Below, piece after piece: positions 18,187 to 25,965 of a stretch of DNA of 64,000 nucleotides. How positions within the stretch are numbered: the first letter of the stretch is position 1; every line of letters begins with the position of its first letter. The translations under genes and the position numbers were made by a program. Under the pieces are notes generated by a model. That model searched no databases and was not told the origin of the DNA. It saw only the letters and a list, made by a program, of their open reading frames with translations. The stretch lies in assembly GCF_000559085.1 (NCBI RefSeq), contig NZ_JALN02000001.1, positions 2,852,001-2,916,000 of the forward strand. The letters are read 5' to 3'. The DNA comes from Mycolicibacterium aromaticivorans JS19b1 = JCM 16368 (GTDB lineage: Bacteria > Actinomycetota > Actinomycetes > Mycobacteriales > Mycobacteriaceae).

Positions 18187-18846
18187 ATGGCATCCGAGAA
18201 CGGGATGACCCGGCGCGAAGAGCTGCTGGCCGTCGCCACCAAGCTCTTCGCCGCGCGCGGCTATCACGGAACCAGGATGGATGACGTCGCCGATGTCGTC
18301 GGCCTGAACAAGGCGACGGTCTACCACTACTACGCCAGCAAGTCGCTGATCCTGTTCGACATCTACCGCCGTGCTGCCGAGAACACCCTGGAAGCCGTGC
18401 ACGACGATCCGTCCTGGACCGCCCGCGAAGCGCTCTACCAATACACCGTGCGGCTGTTGACGAACATCGCCGAGAACCCCGAGGGCGCGGCGGTGTACTT
18501 CCAGGAGGCGCCCTACATCACCGAGTGGTTCACCGAGGAGCAGGTCGCCGAGGTCCGGGAGAAGGAAACCCAGGTCTACGAGCACGTGCACGGCCTGATT
18601 GATCGCGGCATCGCCAGCGGCGAGTTCTTCGAGTGCGATACGCACGTGGTGGCGCTCGGCTACATCGGCATGACGCTGGGCGCCTACCGGTGGCTGCGAC
18701 CGGACGGCCGGCGCACGGCCAAGGAGATCGCCGCCGAATTCAGTACCGCGTTGCTGCGCGGGCTGATTCGGGACGAGACGGTGCGGGTGGAATCCCCGCT
18801 GGGCATGCCCGACGTGGCGGGCGCGGCCAAGAAGGCGCCCGCCTGA
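18187..18846 (+). CDS. TetR family transcriptional regulator (Rv0158-like)
   Basis: A 219-residue repressor. The HTH is textbook: REELLAVATKLFAARGYHGTRMDDVADVVGLNKATVYHYYASKSLILFDIYR (residues 10-62). The ligand domain contains many aromatic residues (TEWFTEEQ, ECDTHVVALGYIGMTLGAYRWLRPDGRRT) in the arrangement common to mycobacterial lipid-responsive TetRs. It is divergent from the 36-codon gene, ltrA and thioesterase, which it may control. The SRPBCC gene follows on the same strand after 18 nt. Confidence 0.93.
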   Translation: MASENGMTRREELLAVATKLFAARGYHGTRMDDVADVVGLNKATVYHYYASKSLILFDIYRRAAENTLEAVHDDPSWTAREALYQYTVRLLTNIAENPEGAAVYFQEAPYITEWFTEEQVAEVREKETQVYEHVHGLIDRGIASGEFFECDTHVVALGYIGMTLGAYRWLRPDGRRTAKEIAAEFSTALLRGLIRDETVRVESPLGMPDVAGAAKKAPA

Positions 18847-18864
18847 GGCCGATATGATCGGCCG

Positions 18865-19308
18865 ATGCCGCTCGTCAGCAAGACCGTTGAAGTCAACGCC
18901 GATGCCGACACGATCCTCCGGATAGTCGCCGACTTCGAGACCTATCCGGAATGGAATCCCGAGGCCAAGGCCGTCTACGTCCTGGCCCGCTATGACGATG
19001 GCCGGCCCAGCCAGCTGCGGCTCGACATGGAGATCCAGGGCCAGTCGGGCACCTTCATCCAGGCCGTGTACTACCCCGGCGAAGGCCAGATCCAGACGGT
19101 GCTGCAGCAGGGCGAGGTGTTCACCAAGCAGGATCAGCTGTTCTCGGTGGTCGCGATGGGGCCGTCGAGCCTGCTGACCGTCGACCTGGAGGTCGAGGTG
19201 TCTCTACCGGTACCTGCCGTGATGGTCAAAAAGCTGATCAACGACGTGCTCGAGCACCTGGCCGACAATCTCAAGACCCGCGCCGAGCAGCTGTCTGCGA
19301 GCTCGTAG
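18865..19308 (+). CDS. SRPBCC/cyclase-dehydrase family protein (TB18.5-like)
   Basis: A 147-residue START-like hydrophobic-pocket protein resembling Rv0164 (TB18.5). It opens with SKTVEVNADADTILRIVADFETYPEWNPEAK, the usual SRPBCC first strand, two helices and Tyr-Pro-Glu-Trp motif. It ends with a long C-terminal helix that closes the pocket (VMVKKLINDVLEHLADNLKTRAE). Such proteins bind lipids or polyketides; no ligand can be assigned. It lies just before mce1R, as in M. tuberculosis. Confidence 0.88.
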   Translation: MPLVSKTVEVNADADTILRIVADFETYPEWNPEAKAVYVLARYDDGRPSQLRLDMEIQGQSGTFIQAVYYPGEGQIQTVLQQGEVFTKQDQLFSVVAMGPSSLLTVDLEVEVSLPVPAVMVKKLINDVLEHLADNLKTRAEQLSASS

Positions 19309-19320
19309 CCGCGCGATCGG

Positions 19321-20013
19321 CTAACGCCACATCCCGTTGCGCTCGAGCTGTTCCAGCAGCCGGTGCACGCCGTCGTTGAACTCCGTCGCGGACAGCTCTT
19401 CGAGGGTGGCCTTGTCGCGTCGCCGTAGCGCGTCGATCAGCCGGCGATGGGTCTCCACCGCGGCAGCTCCCCAGGTCGGGTCCGTTACGTAGATCTGCGG
19501 CGGCATATACCGCGCGGCGTGCAGCAGGAACCAGGCCAGTTTGATCCGGCCCGCCCCGCGGTTGAGCAGTCGGTGGAAGGCGAACTCGGCAGCACCCACG
19601 GTGGCCGGATCGCCCTCGGCCACCGCTGCCTCCAATGCCTCGTTGGCGCGTTCGAGCTCGTCGACCTGTTCGTCGGTCAGCCGGTCGGCGGCACTGCTCA
19701 CCAGTTCCTTGGCGATGGTCGCCTGCAACCAGTAGATGTCGGCGATGTCCTGGCGGCTCAGCGGCTGCACCACGTAGCCGCGCCGTGGCTCGAGTGCGAC
19801 CATGCCCTCGCCGCGCAGGGTCAGCAGCGCCTCCCGCACCGGGGTGATGCTGACCTCGAGCCGAGCGGCGGTCTCGTCGAGCCGGATGAACGTCCCGGGC
19901 CGCAGGACGCCGGTCATGATCGCCTCGCGAAGGTGGGCGGCGACCTCGTCGGACAGTTGTGACCGACGGCTTCCCCGGCGGTTGCCGGCCCGTGTGGAAG
20001 CCGGTGCGTTCAC
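19321..20013 (-). CDS. mce1R: GntR/FadR-type repressor of the mce1 operon
   Basis: A 230-residue GntR regulator. The winged HTH is LSDEVAAHLREAIMTGVLRPGTFIRLDETAARLEVSITPVREALLTLRGEGMVALEPRRGYVV. The C-terminal all-helical FCD domain (DIADIYWLQATIAKELVSSAA, EFAFHRLLNRGAG, THRRLIDALRRRD) binds effectors in FadR-type members. Mce1R (Rv0165c) represses the mce1 genes in M. tuberculosis, and this gene holds the same position, divergent from fadD5. GTG at 20013 with GGAGG eight bases upstream is chosen over an earlier in-frame start. Confidence 0.93.
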   Translation of the reverse strand: MNAPASTRAGNRRGSRRSQLSDEVAAHLREAIMTGVLRPGTFIRLDETAARLEVSITPVREALLTLRGEGMVALEPRRGYVVQPLSRQDIADIYWLQATIAKELVSSAADRLTDEQVDELERANEALEAAVAEGDPATVGAAEFAFHRLLNRGAGRIKLAWFLLHAARYMPPQIYVTDPTWGAAAVETHRRLIDALRRRDKATLEELSATEFNDGVHRLLEQLERNGMWR

Positions 20014-20074
20014 GTGACCTCCGGGGACTTGTGTGGCGAGCGGCCAAGCAATAGTGTGACCCAAGCAACAACAG

Positions 20075-20086
20075 ATTTGATCAAAT
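20075..20086. promoter_or_regulatory. Perfect 12-bp palindrome, candidate Mce1R operator
   Basis: ATTTGATCAAAT is a perfect palindrome in an unusually AT-rich patch of the 171-base gap between mce1R and fadD5. Its location fits a site controlling both divergent promoters. The binding protein is inferred from position only. Confidence 0.45.
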
Positions 20087-20184
20087 ATAACGATTATTGC
20101 GTTCTCCAGCCACCGGGTTCACGCATCCTTTACGACATAGGGAACTGTCGCCATTCGGAACTGTTGAGAGGGCAACGAAGACCA

Positions 20185-21810
20185 GTGACCAGCCAGCTGA
20201 CCACGACGACCGAGCAGCCGTATCTGGCGCGCCGGCAGAACTGGACCAACCAACTGGCGCGCCATGCTCTCATGCAACCCGACGCCACCGCACTGCGGTT
20301 CTTGGGCCGGACTACCACCTGGGCCGAGTTCGACCAGCGGGTGACCAAGCTCGCCGACGCGCTGAGCCGCCGCGGGGTCGGCTTCGGCGATCGGGTGATG
20401 ATCCTGATGCTGAACCGCCCGGAGTTCGTCGAGGCGACGCTGGCCGCCAATCAGCTCGGGGCGATCGCCGTGCCGGTCAACTTCCGGCTGACACCGCCGG
20501 AGCTGGCGTTCCTGGTCCAGGACTGCGAAGCGGCCGTGCTGGTCACTGAAACGGTGCTCGCCGACGTCGCCAAGGCCGTGCGTGACCTCGCGCCGGGGCT
20601 GTCGGCCGTGATCGTCGCCGGCGGCGCGACCGAGGACGGGGTGCTCGGTTACGAGGATCTGATCGTCGAAGAGGGCGAGCAGCACCAGCCGGTGGACATC
20701 CCCAACGACAGCCCGGCGTTGATCATGTACACCTCGGGCACCACCGGGCGGCCCAAGGGCGCGGTGCTGACCCACACCAATCTGGCCGGCCAGGCGATGA
20801 CCGGGATGTACACCACCGGCCCCGACATCAACAATGACGTCGGGTTCATCGGGGTTCCGCTGTTCCACATCGCCGGTATCGGCAACACCCTGGGCGGCCT
20901 GATGCTCGGCACGCCGACCGTCATCCACCCGTTGGGCGGATTCGACCCGGGCCAGCTGCTCGACGTGCTCGAGGCCGAGCGGGTCACCGGTATCTTCCTG
21001 GTGCCCGCCCAATGGCAGGCGGTCTGCGCGGCGCAGAAGGCCAAGCCTCGCGACATCCGGTTGCGTGCGCTGTCCTGGGGTGCGGCCCCGGCATCGGACA
21101 CCCTGCTGCGCGAGATGTCGGAGACGTTCCCGGACAGCAAGATTCTCGCCGCGTTCGGCCAGACCGAGATGTCTCCGGTGACGTGCATGCTCCTCGGCGA
21201 CGACGCGATCCGGAAACGCGGGTCGGTGGGCAAGGTCATCCCAACCGTGGCCGCGCGCATCGTCGACGAGGACATGAACGACGTCCCGGTGGGGGAGGTC
21301 GGCGAAATCGTCTATCGCGCACCGACTCTCATGGCCGGTTACTGGAACAACCCGCAGGCCACCGCGGAGGCGTTCGCCGGCGGCTGGTTCCATTCCGGCG
21401 ACCTGGTCCGCGCCGATGCCGACGGCTACATCTGGGTGGTCGACCGCAAGAAGGACATGATCATCTCCGGCGGCGAGAACATCTACTGCGCCGAGGTCGA
21501 GAACGTGCTGGCCGCCCACCCGGCGATCGTCGAGGTGGCGGTCATCGGCCGGGCCCACCCCAAATGGGGTGAGGTGCCGGTGGCGGTCGCCGCGATCAAC
21601 GCCGCCGCACTGCGGCTGGAAGAACTTGACGAATTTCTGACCGAACGCCTAGCACGGTACAAACACCCCAAGGGACTTGAGATCGTCGACGCGTTGCCCC
21701 GCAACCCCGCGGGCAAGGTGTTGAAGACGGAGTTGCGGATTCGGTTCAGCGCCAGTGCCGCAACGGATCCCGTGGATGAAACCGGTTCGGGGGCAGCCAA
21801 TCCCGGTTGA
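20185..21810 (+). CDS. fadD5: Fatty-acid-CoA ligase FadD5
   Basis: A 541-residue AMP-forming acyl-CoA synthetase. The ATP-binding P-loop is YTSGTTGRPKG, with FGQTEMS, GWFHSGDL and the C-terminal hinge DRKKDMIISGGENIY, plus the catalytic Lys in RNPAGKVLK. In M. tuberculosis fadD5 is the first gene of the mce1 operon and activates fatty acids, probably those taken up by Mce1. The start is GTG at 20185; the frame is open further upstream but crosses the regulatory region. A 230-base gap separates it from yrbE1A. Confidence 0.95.
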   Translation: MTSQLTTTTEQPYLARRQNWTNQLARHALMQPDATALRFLGRTTTWAEFDQRVTKLADALSRRGVGFGDRVMILMLNRPEFVEATLAANQLGAIAVPVNFRLTPPELAFLVQDCEAAVLVTETVLADVAKAVRDLAPGLSAVIVAGGATEDGVLGYEDLIVEEGEQHQPVDIPNDSPALIMYTSGTTGRPKGAVLTHTNLAGQAMTGMYTTGPDINNDVGFIGVPLFHIAGIGNTLGGLMLGTPTVIHPLGGFDPGQLLDVLEAERVTGIFLVPAQWQAVCAAQKAKPRDIRLRALSWGAAPASDTLLREMSETFPDSKILAAFGQTEMSPVTCMLLGDDAIRKRGSVGKVIPTVAARIVDEDMNDVPVGEVGEIVYRAPTLMAGYWNNPQATAEAFAGGWFHSGDLVRADADGYIWVVDRKKDMIISGGENIYCAEVENVLAAHPAIVEVAVIGRAHPKWGEVPVAVAAINAAALRLEELDEFLTERLARYKHPKGLEIVDALPRNPAGKVLKTELRIRFSASAATDPVDETGSGAANPG

Positions 21811-21922
21811 CGATCGAATGGCTAACGGATGCGACAAAAATCGAGTAGTGGGGATGGAGGGTCAATAGTGCAGATGCGGTGCACGGCCCGTGAGGCATCG
21901 GGTACATTCCTGTGGTCCGCCT

Positions 21923-21937
21923 TACTACTGAGTAGTA
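21923..21937. promoter_or_regulatory. Perfect inverted repeat upstream of yrbE1A
   Basis: TACTACT-G-AGTAGTA is a perfect 15-base inverted repeat in the fadD5-yrbE1A gap, about 20 bases downstream of a TACATT (21903-21908) that could be a -10 element. It may be an operator for an internal mce1 promoter. The regulator is unknown. Confidence 0.45.
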
Positions 21938-21981
21938 GGGAGACGACACTCACTCACTTCGGGTCGGGGCAAGGAGGGGAC

Positions 21982-22044
21982 GTGCCAGTCGGACTGCCGC
22001 CACGCGACGACCGGCGTGGTCCCGTCATGTGGGTGAACCGGTGA
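21982..22044 (+). CDS. 20-codon leader ORF coupled to yrbE1A
   Basis: A short ORF starting with GTG (MPVGLPPRDDRRGPVMWVNR) is preceded by AAGGAGGGG, by far the best ribosome site in the region. It ends with TGA overlapping the GTG start of yrbE1A as GTGA. yrbE1A itself has no good ribosome site, so this leader probably brings ribosomes to it. The peptide has no recognisable family and may only act in coupling. Confidence 0.5.
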   Translation: MPVGLPPRDDRRGPVMWVNR

Positions 22045-22841
22045 CCGCCGCGACCACTGGCGTCGGTGGCTACCTCCAGGACAAGGCCCGTCCGGCGCTG
22101 ACCGCCATCGGCGGCTTCTTTCGCATGTGCGTCCTCACCGCCAAGGCAACCACCAAGTGGCCGTTCGAGTGGCGCGAGTTCATCCTTCAGGGCTGGTTCC
22201 AGTTCCGGGTGACCTTCCTGCCGACCATCGCGGTCGCGGTCCCCAACACCATCCTCATCATCTTCACGATCAACATCCTGTTGGTGGAGTTCGGCGCCGC
22301 CGACGTCTCCGGAGCCGGTGCGGCCCTGGCCGCGGTGACCCAGCTCGGCCCGATCGTGACCGTGCTGGTGGTCGCCGGCGCCGGGTCGACGGCCATCTGC
22401 GCCGACTTGGGCGCGCGCACCATTCGCGAGGAGATCGACGCCCTCGAGGTCCTCGGCATCGACCCGATCCATCGCCTCGTGCTGCCCCGCGTGGTTGCCG
22501 CGACGTTCGTCGCCGTGCTCCTCAACGGCGCGGTCATCACCGTCGGCCTGGTCGGCGGCTTCATCTTCGGCGTCTACATGCAGAACATCTCCGCCGGCGC
22601 CTACGTATCCACGCTCACCCTGATCACCGGATTGCCGGAGGTCATCATCTCGATCGTCAAGGCGCTCACCTTCGGGCTCATCGCCGGCCTGGTCGGCTGC
22701 TACCGCGGCCTGACCGTCTCCGGCGGCGCCAAGGGCCTCGGCACCGCGGTGAACGAAACGCTCGTGCTTTCCGTGGTCGCTTTGTTCGCCGTCAACGTCG
22801 TCCTGACCACCATCGGTGTTCGGTTCGGAACGGGGCACTGA
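22041..22841 (+). CDS. yrbE1A: YrbE1A, MlaE-like permease of the Mce1 importer
   Basis: An integral membrane permease subunit (266 residues) of the ABC-like Mce1 lipid importer. It shows five to six helices and the cytoplasmic coupling motif AICADLGARTIREEIDALEVLGIDPIHRLVLPR, the EExDAL-x3-G loop by which MlaE/YrbE proteins contact the ATPase. GTG at 22041 is preferred over GTG at 22029 because it overlaps the leader ORF stop and gives almost the M. tuberculosis length. It opens the yrbE-mce-mam cluster. Confidence 0.95.
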   Translation: MTAATTGVGGYLQDKARPALTAIGGFFRMCVLTAKATTKWPFEWREFILQGWFQFRVTFLPTIAVAVPNTILIIFTINILLVEFGAADVSGAGAALAAVTQLGPIVTVLVVAGAGSTAICADLGARTIREEIDALEVLGIDPIHRLVLPRVVAATFVAVLLNGAVITVGLVGGFIFGVYMQNISAGAYVSTLTLITGLPEVIISIVKALTFGLIAGLVGCYRGLTVSGGAKGLGTAVNETLVLSVVALFAVNVVLTTIGVRFGTGH

Positions 22842-22842
22842 A

Positions 22843-23712
22843 ATGAGTACTGCGGCAGTCCTTCGGTCCCGCTACCCCCGCGCGTACACCAGCGCGACCA
22901 GGTGGGCGTCGGCTCCCGGCCGGTTCGTCGACCGGGTCGGTGACGTCGCCTGGTTCACCGTCACCGCGGTCGGCCAGATCCCGCACGCACTGCGTTATTA
23001 CCGCCGCGCCACCCTGCGGCTGATCGCGGAGATCGGCATGGGCACCGGCGCGATGGCCGTCATCGGCGGCACCATCGCCATCGTCGGTTTCGTGACGCTG
23101 TCCGGCGGCTCGCTGATCGCGATCCAGGGTTATGCGTCGCTGGGCAACATCGGTGTCGAGGCGTTCACCGGATTCGTCGCGGCCCTGGTGAATGTGCGCG
23201 TCGTCGCACCGCTGGTCTCCGGGCACGCACTGGCCGCCACCGTCGGTGCCGGCGCCACCGCCGAACTCGGTGCCATGCGCATCGCCGAGGAGATCGACGC
23301 CCTGGAGGTGATGGGCATCAAGTCCATCAGCTACCTGGTGTCCACCCGCATCCTGGCCGGCATGGTGGTGATCATCCCGCTCTACGCGATGGCGCTGCTG
23401 CTGTCGTTCCTGGCCGCGCAGCTCACCACGACCGTGTTCTACGGCCAGTCGACGGGCACCTACGACCACTACTTCCGGACGTTCCTGCGCCCCGACGACG
23501 TGTTCTGGTCGTTCGTCGTCGCCATCATCATCGCGGTCTTCGTGATGATCAATCACTGCTACTTCGGCTACAACGCCAGCGGCGGTCCAGTGGGCGTCGG
23601 CGAGGCGGTCGGCATCTCGATGCGCGCATCGCTGGTAGCTGTGGCGACCGTGGTTCTCCTTGCTTCGTTGGCGCTCTACGGCACCAACCCGAACTTCAAT
23701 CTCACGGTGTAG
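22843..23712 (+). CDS. yrbE1B: YrbE1B, MlaE-like permease of the Mce1 importer
   Basis: The second permease subunit, 289 residues, matching the length of Rv0168. It has the same coupling motif, AELGAMRIAEEIDALEVMGIKSISYLVSTR, between helices, and a longer polar N-terminus. One base separates its ATG from the yrbE1A stop, indicating coupled translation. YrbE1A and YrbE1B should form the heterodimeric membrane channel that receives lipid from the Mce1A-F assembly. Confidence 0.95.
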   Translation: MSTAAVLRSRYPRAYTSATRWASAPGRFVDRVGDVAWFTVTAVGQIPHALRYYRRATLRLIAEIGMGTGAMAVIGGTIAIVGFVTLSGGSLIAIQGYASLGNIGVEAFTGFVAALVNVRVVAPLVSGHALAATVGAGATAELGAMRIAEEIDALEVMGIKSISYLVSTRILAGMVVIIPLYAMALLLSFLAAQLTTTVFYGQSTGTYDHYFRTFLRPDDVFWSFVVAIIIAVFVMINHCYFGYNASGGPVGVGEAVGISMRASLVAVATVVLLASLALYGTNPNFNLTV

Positions 23713-23716
23713 CGGT

Positions 23717-24928
23717 ATGACGACGCCGCTCAACTCATCCCGGCGCCCGCCGCTCAAGCTCGCGGGTGTGGTGTTCCTGTTGCTGGCCCTCGTGCTGGCC
23801 ACGCTGGTGTACCTGCAATTCCGGGGCGACCTGACCCGCAAGACCACGCTGACGATGGTGTCCAACCGCGCCGGTCTGGTGATGGATCCGGGGTCGAAGG
23901 TCACCTACAACGGGGTCGAGATCGGCCGCGTCACCAAAGTCGCCTCGGTGAACCGCGACGGCAAGTCGGTGGCCGAGCTGACACTCGAGGTTGCCCCGCA
24001 CTACATCTCGCTGATCCCGGCCAACGTCGACGCGCAGATCAAGGCCAGCACCGTCTTCGGCAACAAGTACGTGTCGTTCACCAGCCCGAAAGATCCGGTC
24101 AAGGCCCGTATTTCGAGCAGCGACGTCATCAAGACCTCGGGGGTCACCACCGAGTTCAACACGCTGTTCGAGACGGTCATCTCGATCTCGGAGAAGGTGG
24201 ATCCGGTCAAGCTGAACATGACGCTCAGCGCGGCCGCCGAGGCGCTCAACGGCCTGGGTACCAAGTTCGGTAAGTCGATCGTCAACGGCAACGCGGTGCT
24301 CGATGACGTCAACCCGCAGATGCCGCAGATCCGCACCGACATCCGGCAGCTGTCGAACCTGGCCGATGTCTACATCAAGGCCAGCCCGGCGTTCTGGGAT
24401 TCCCTCGACCATGCGGTCACCACGGCCAGCACGCTGAACGCCCAGCAGAAGGATCTCGACGCCGCGCTGTTGGCGTCCACCGGATTCGGCAACACCGGCG
24501 CCGACATCTTCGAACGCAGCAAGCCTTTCTTCGTGCGCGGCCAGGCCGACCTGGTGCCGACCGCCCAACTGCTCGACACCTACAGCCCGCAGCTGTACTG
24601 CCAGATCAAGGGCGAGGCCGAGGCGCTGCCGCAGGCGCTGGATGCGTTCGGCGGCAACGGCTATTCGTTGGATACCGTCACCGAATTCCTCGGTGCCCCC
24701 AACCCATACGTCTATCCGGACAACCCGCCCAGGATCAACGGGCACGGCGGCCCCGGCGGTGCGCCGGGTTGCTGGCAGAAGATCGATCGGAACTTCTGGC
24801 CGGCGCCGCACCTGGTGGTCGACGACGGAGCCTCCCTCGCCCCGTACAACCACTTCGAACTCGGCCAGCCCATCCTCACCGAGTACGTGTGGGGTCGCCA
24901 AGTCGGGGAGAACACGATCAACCCATGA
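23717..24928 (+). CDS. mce1A: Mce1A, Mce/MlaD family protein
   Basis: A 403-residue Mce protein: an N-terminal membrane anchor (LAGVVFLLLALVLATLVYLQF), then the MlaD domain (about residues 40-120; TLTMVSNRAGLVMDPGSKVTYNGVEIGRV) and a long helical region (about 140-300) that in Mce1 assembles into a periplasm-spanning tube. The C-terminus has Pro/Gly-rich and cysteine-containing segments (PQLYCQIKG, PGCWQK). The M. tuberculosis protein is about 50 residues longer. An RGD tripeptide lies at residues 36-38. Its start is 4 nt after yrbE1B. Confidence 0.95.
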   Translation: MTTPLNSSRRPPLKLAGVVFLLLALVLATLVYLQFRGDLTRKTTLTMVSNRAGLVMDPGSKVTYNGVEIGRVTKVASVNRDGKSVAELTLEVAPHYISLIPANVDAQIKASTVFGNKYVSFTSPKDPVKARISSSDVIKTSGVTTEFNTLFETVISISEKVDPVKLNMTLSAAAEALNGLGTKFGKSIVNGNAVLDDVNPQMPQIRTDIRQLSNLADVYIKASPAFWDSLDHAVTTASTLNAQQKDLDAALLASTGFGNTGADIFERSKPFFVRGQADLVPTAQLLDTYSPQLYCQIKGEAEALPQALDAFGGNGYSLDTVTEFLGAPNPYVYPDNPPRINGHGGPGGAPGCWQKIDRNFWPAPHLVVDDGASLAPYNHFELGQPILTEYVWGRQVGENTINP

Positions 24929-25965
24929 GAATCACCGGCACAGCAGTCAAACTCGCGGCATTCTCGTTCGTGCTGCTGCTCTTCACGGCGGTCATCATCA
25001 TCGTGTTCGGGCAGTTCCGCTTCGACCGAACGACCTCGTACACAGCCGAATTCAGCAATGCGAGCGGTCTGCGGGACGGTCAGTTCGTCCGCGCCGGCGG
25101 CGTCGAGGTCGGCAAGGTGTCCGACATCAAGCTCGTCGGCAACGGCGACCGCGTACAGGTCACGCTCAACGTCGACCGCACCCTGCCGCTGTACCAGTCG
25201 ACCACCGCGCAGATCCGTTACCAAGATCTGATCGGCAACCGTTACGTCAACCTCGACCGCGGCACCGGTGAGGGCGCCGACCGGATCCTGCCCGCGGGCG
25301 GCTTCATCCCGATGTCGCGCACACAGCCTGCACTGGATCTCGACGCACTCATCGGCGGGTTCAAGCCGCTGTTCAAGTCGCTGGATCCGCAGAAGGTGAA
25401 CACCATCGCCTCCTCGCTGATCACCGTCTTCCAGGGACAGGGCGGCACCATCAACGACATCCTGGATCAGACCGCTCAGCTGACCTCCGCGCTGGCCGAT
25501 CGCGATCAGGCCATCGGTCAGGTGATCACCAACCTGAACACCGTGCTGGACACCACCGTCAAGCACGAGAAGGACTTCGACCAGACGGTCAACAACTTCG
25601 AGGTGCTCATCACCGGGTTGAAGAACCGCAAGGACCCGCTGGCACAGTCGGTCGCCGACATCAGCAACGCGACAGGAACGTTGGGAGATCTTCTGGCCGA
25701 CGACCGCCCGCAGCTGCAGAACACCATCGCCAAGCTGGAGACCATCCAGCAGCCGCTGGCCGACGGTCAGGACCGGCTGGACGACCTGCTGACCAAGCTG
25801 CCCGCGGCCGTGAAGATGATCGGTCGTGCCGGCGGTATCTACGGAGACTTCTTCAACTTCTATCTGTGCGACATCAACCTGAAGCTCAACGGCCTGCAGC
25901 CGGGTGGACCGGTCCGCACCGTGAAGATCACTCAGCAGCCCACGGGTAGGTGCACGCCGCAATGA
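24925..25965 (+). CDS. mce1B: Mce1B, Mce/MlaD family protein
   Basis: A 346-residue Mce protein, the same length as Rv0170. The anchor helix is KLAAFSFVLLLFTAVIIIVF, followed by the MlaD domain (YTAEFSNASGLRDGQFVRAGGVEVGKV) and a helical region with repeated heptad-like Gln/Asp/Leu patterns. It ends with GGIYGDFFNFYLCDINLKLNG, a segment also typical of Mce B proteins. The start forms an ATGA overlap with mce1A. Confidence 0.95.
   Translation: MRITGTAVKLAAFSFVLLLFTAVIIIVFGQFRFDRTTSYTAEFSNASGLRDGQFVRAGGVEVGKVSDIKLVGNGDRVQVTLNVDRTLPLYQSTTAQIRYQDLIGNRYVNLDRGTGEGADRILPAGGFIPMSRTQPALDLDALIGGFKPLFKSLDPQKVNTIASSLITVFQGQGGTINDILDQTAQLTSALADRDQAIGQVITNLNTVLDTTVKHEKDFDQTVNNFEVLITGLKNRKDPLAQSVADISNATGTLGDLLADDRPQLQNTIAKLETIQQPLADGQDRLDDLLTKLPAAVKMIGRAGGIYGDFFNFYLCDINLKLNGLQPGGPVRTVKITQQPTGRCTPQ

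Noticed and set aside
20119..21558. A 479-codon minus-strand frame opposite fadD5
   Set aside because: It is antisense to a clear acyl-CoA synthetase and has no recognisable domain; it is a GC-bias shadow.
23822..23830. RGD tripeptide in Mce1A as a host-cell adhesion motif
   Set aside because: Three residues occur by chance and here lie directly after the membrane anchor; there is no supporting context.
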